From the NCBI GenBank assembly GCA_018609055.1, contig JABAYJ010000009.1:121761-185760 (forward strand): a stretch of DNA of 64,000 bases, in the 5' to 3' direction. Positions 62,429 through 64,000 of this stretch are shown here, piece by piece. The first letter of the stretch is position 1. The number at the start of each line of letters is the position of its first letter. This DNA comes from Flavobacteriales bacterium (lineage in GTDB: Bacteria > Bacteroidota > Bacteroidia > Flavobacteriales_D > CAJJDF01). The position numbers were made by a program, and so were the translations under genes. The notes under the pieces are model-generated. The model saw nothing but the letters and a program-made list of their open reading frames with translations. It had not been told where the DNA came from and did not search any database.

Positions 62429-62743
62429 TTAACCGTTATATTTTCTCATATTTCTTCTGTAGGTTCTTTTCTTTTTTCTGATGAGTTGTCTCTTTTCCTT
62501 TTTAGATAAAGAAGGGCAACATTCGCAATTAAAAGTGCAACAATCATGACTGTGAAAACAATCAGGATCTATGTTTTCTAATTCAACACTTACTAGCTGA
62601 GCATCACCAATTTTTACTTTTTTGTTAAAAGTCTTATTGGTATCATTAACTGAGAAAATAAAGTCTTTTCGTCTTAAACTGTCTGGACAACATTCGCAAA
62701 AAGTAGTTTCGCAACAATTATGACCATGAGCACAGCCAGCCAT
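62429..62743 (-). CDS. Small Cys/His-rich protein with duplicated CxHxHxCC..CECCP motif
   Basis: CAHGHNCCETTFCECCP and CFHSHDCCTFNCECCP; basic C-terminal tail. Confidence 0.65.
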   Translation of the reverse strand: MAGCAHGHNCCETTFCECCPDSLRRKDFIFSVNDTNKTFNKKVKIGDAQLVSVELENIDPDCFHSHDCCTFNCECCPSLSKKEKRQLIRKKKRTYRRNMRKYNG

Positions 62744-62752
62744 AAGTATTTC

Positions 62753-63442
62753 TTACATTTTGGTAATCGAATCCTTTATGTAGTTTTTTCTATAAACTGA
62801 ATCATACTGCATTTTAGAACTGTGTAAGCATTGGTAACAAGCTAAGTCAAGATTCATATCCCGACCATGTTCGCAGGTGTCAGGGCCATTTATTTTTAAT
62901 AGAATTTGTTTTTCTATTTCCTCATTATTTTCTTCGTAACATATATCACAAGGTTGTGCAATCCCTTTGTTATGACCTTTGTTGCATTTTTGATTATACC
63001 ATAAATCAGAGCCGGTTAGAATCTTATCGACTCTTACTAAATGGTATTCATAGTAATAGCCCCATGAAGAGTTTCCAACGGAAGTATATATATAAAATCC
63101 CGTAAGAATAAAAGCAGAGTCACCATATTGTGATGCTATATGTTGTTTGGAGTCTTCTTCATTGAATATTTTTTCGTGAGGACCTTCATAAAAATTCTTC
63201 TTTCCAATTTTCACTAACTTATAATTAATTCCCGAATCAATTTTTGTAATGGATCTTTGAAAGTTTAATCCAGAGTTTATCGAAGCTGAATCATTTTGCC
63301 ATTTAAGTTTTGTCCTTACACTATCTTCAATTTCAACTAATATATGCTCCTGTTTATCTGATGTTACATCTTGCGAAATTCCACAATCAGTGAATGATAG
63401 TAGGAAAAATAGTGTTATTGATATTTTGAACATAATTTTCAT
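62753..63442 (-). CDS. Secreted Cys/His-rich hypothetical protein
   Basis: Signal peptide; CNKGHNKGIAQPCDIC and CEHGRDMNLDLACYQC; located 9 nt upstream of the next minus-strand ORF. Confidence 0.6.
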   Translation of the reverse strand: MKIMFKISITLFFLLSFTDCGISQDVTSDKQEHILVEIEDSVRTKLKWQNDSASINSGLNFQRSITKIDSGINYKLVKIGKKNFYEGPHEKIFNEEDSKQHIASQYGDSAFILTGFYIYTSVGNSSWGYYYEYHLVRVDKILTGSDLWYNQKCNKGHNKGIAQPCDICYEENNEEIEKQILLKINGPDTCEHGRDMNLDLACYQCLHSSKMQYDSVYRKNYIKDSITKM

Positions 63443-63614
63443 GTGTCTAATTTAGATAAAAGCAGACCTATTTTTTTCATTTTTAAAATCTTTAACAATA
63501 ATCTTGACTTCAACTTTCAATTCAATCACAACTTCATTACCTTAGTAAACCAATGCAAAACGAAGTTTTGCATAAATTATTGACTAAACACTAACGACTA
63601 ATTACTTTATAAAA

Positions 63615-64000
63615 ATGTCAGACGATAAAAAAATAATATTCTCGATGGATCGAGTGAATAAAACCACTCCATCGGGTCAGCATATTCTTAAAGATATTTA
63701 CCTTTCTTTTTTCTACGGAGCCAAAATTGGAATCCTTGGACTTAACGGTTCTGGAAAATCTACAGTAATGAAAATTATTGCAGGTTTGGATAAGGATTAT
63801 CAGGGAGAAGTTGTGTTTCAGGATGGATACACGGTAGGATATTTACCTCAAGAACCAAAATTAGATCCAACAAAAACAGTTAAAGAAATTGTACAAGAAG
63901 GAGTTCAGAGCACAATGGATATTTTGGCTGAGTATGAGGAAATCAATAATAAATTCATGAGCGAAGAAATCATGAATGATCCTGATAAAATGAATGACTT
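63615..64000 (+). CDS. ettA: ABC-F ATPase, energy-dependent translational throttle protein EttA-like, 3'-truncated by the window edge
   Basis: MSDDKKIIFSMDRVNKTTPSGQHILKDIYLSFFYGAKIGILGLNGSGKSTVMKIIAGLDKDYQGEV...TVGYLPQEPKLDPTKTV; absent from the ORF track because no stop lies in the window. Confidence 0.9.
   Translation, partial: MSDDKKIIFSMDRVNKTTPSGQHILKDIYLSFFYGAKIGILGLNGSGKSTVMKIIAGLDKDYQGEVVFQDGYTVGYLPQEPKLDPTKTVKEIVQEGVQSTMDILAEYEEINNKFMSEEIMNDPDKMND

Noticed and set aside
1-64000. Wholesale UGA reassignment (code 4 or 25)
   Set aside because: Long conserved genes are intact under code 11 with no internal TGA at conserved Trp or Gly positions; only one candidate in-frame TGA was seen. 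Kept only as a stop-usage observation.
1-64000. CRISPR array, prophage, classical IS element, tRNA/rRNA genes
   Set aside because: No regularly spaced short repeats, no phage or transposase signatures, and no cloverleaf-like or rRNA-like segments were recognised by eye; a tRNAscan/Infernal run would be needed for certainty.

Overview
AT-rich 64 kb Bacteroidota (probably Flavobacteriales) chromosomal window. It is densely coded and has many type IX secretion (T9SS) cargo proteins. Recognisable core genes include asd, hutI, ychF, purK, mutS, recA, mnmA, a fused branched-chain/2-oxoacid dehydrogenase E1, bcp, M1 and M3 peptidases, and the 5' end of an ettA-like ABC-F gene running off the right edge. 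The first gene, a tandem PKD-repeat T9SS type B adhesin-like protein, is open through the left edge. I saw no rRNA, tRNA, CRISPR array, prophage or classical IS element. The strongest non-routine signals are: (1) six accessory genes, each interrupted by one or two in-frame stop codons (a few with 1-nt frameshifts), while all the large core genes are intact; (2) no TGA among 52 terminal stop codons I read, the only in-frame TGA being the one interrupting a DUF2199-like gene; (3) a GIY-YIG nuclease gene bracketed by near-identical 28-nt inverted copies of a palindromic repeat, resembling a minimal mobile cassette; (4) a pair of Cys/His-rich ORFs, one carrying a duplicated CxHxHxCC...CECCP motif; (5) a DUF2723-like periplasmic motif in a small protein beside an ECF sigma factor. 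Nothing here is demonstrably a new defence or secretion system. All family names come from recognising motifs by eye, with no database search.
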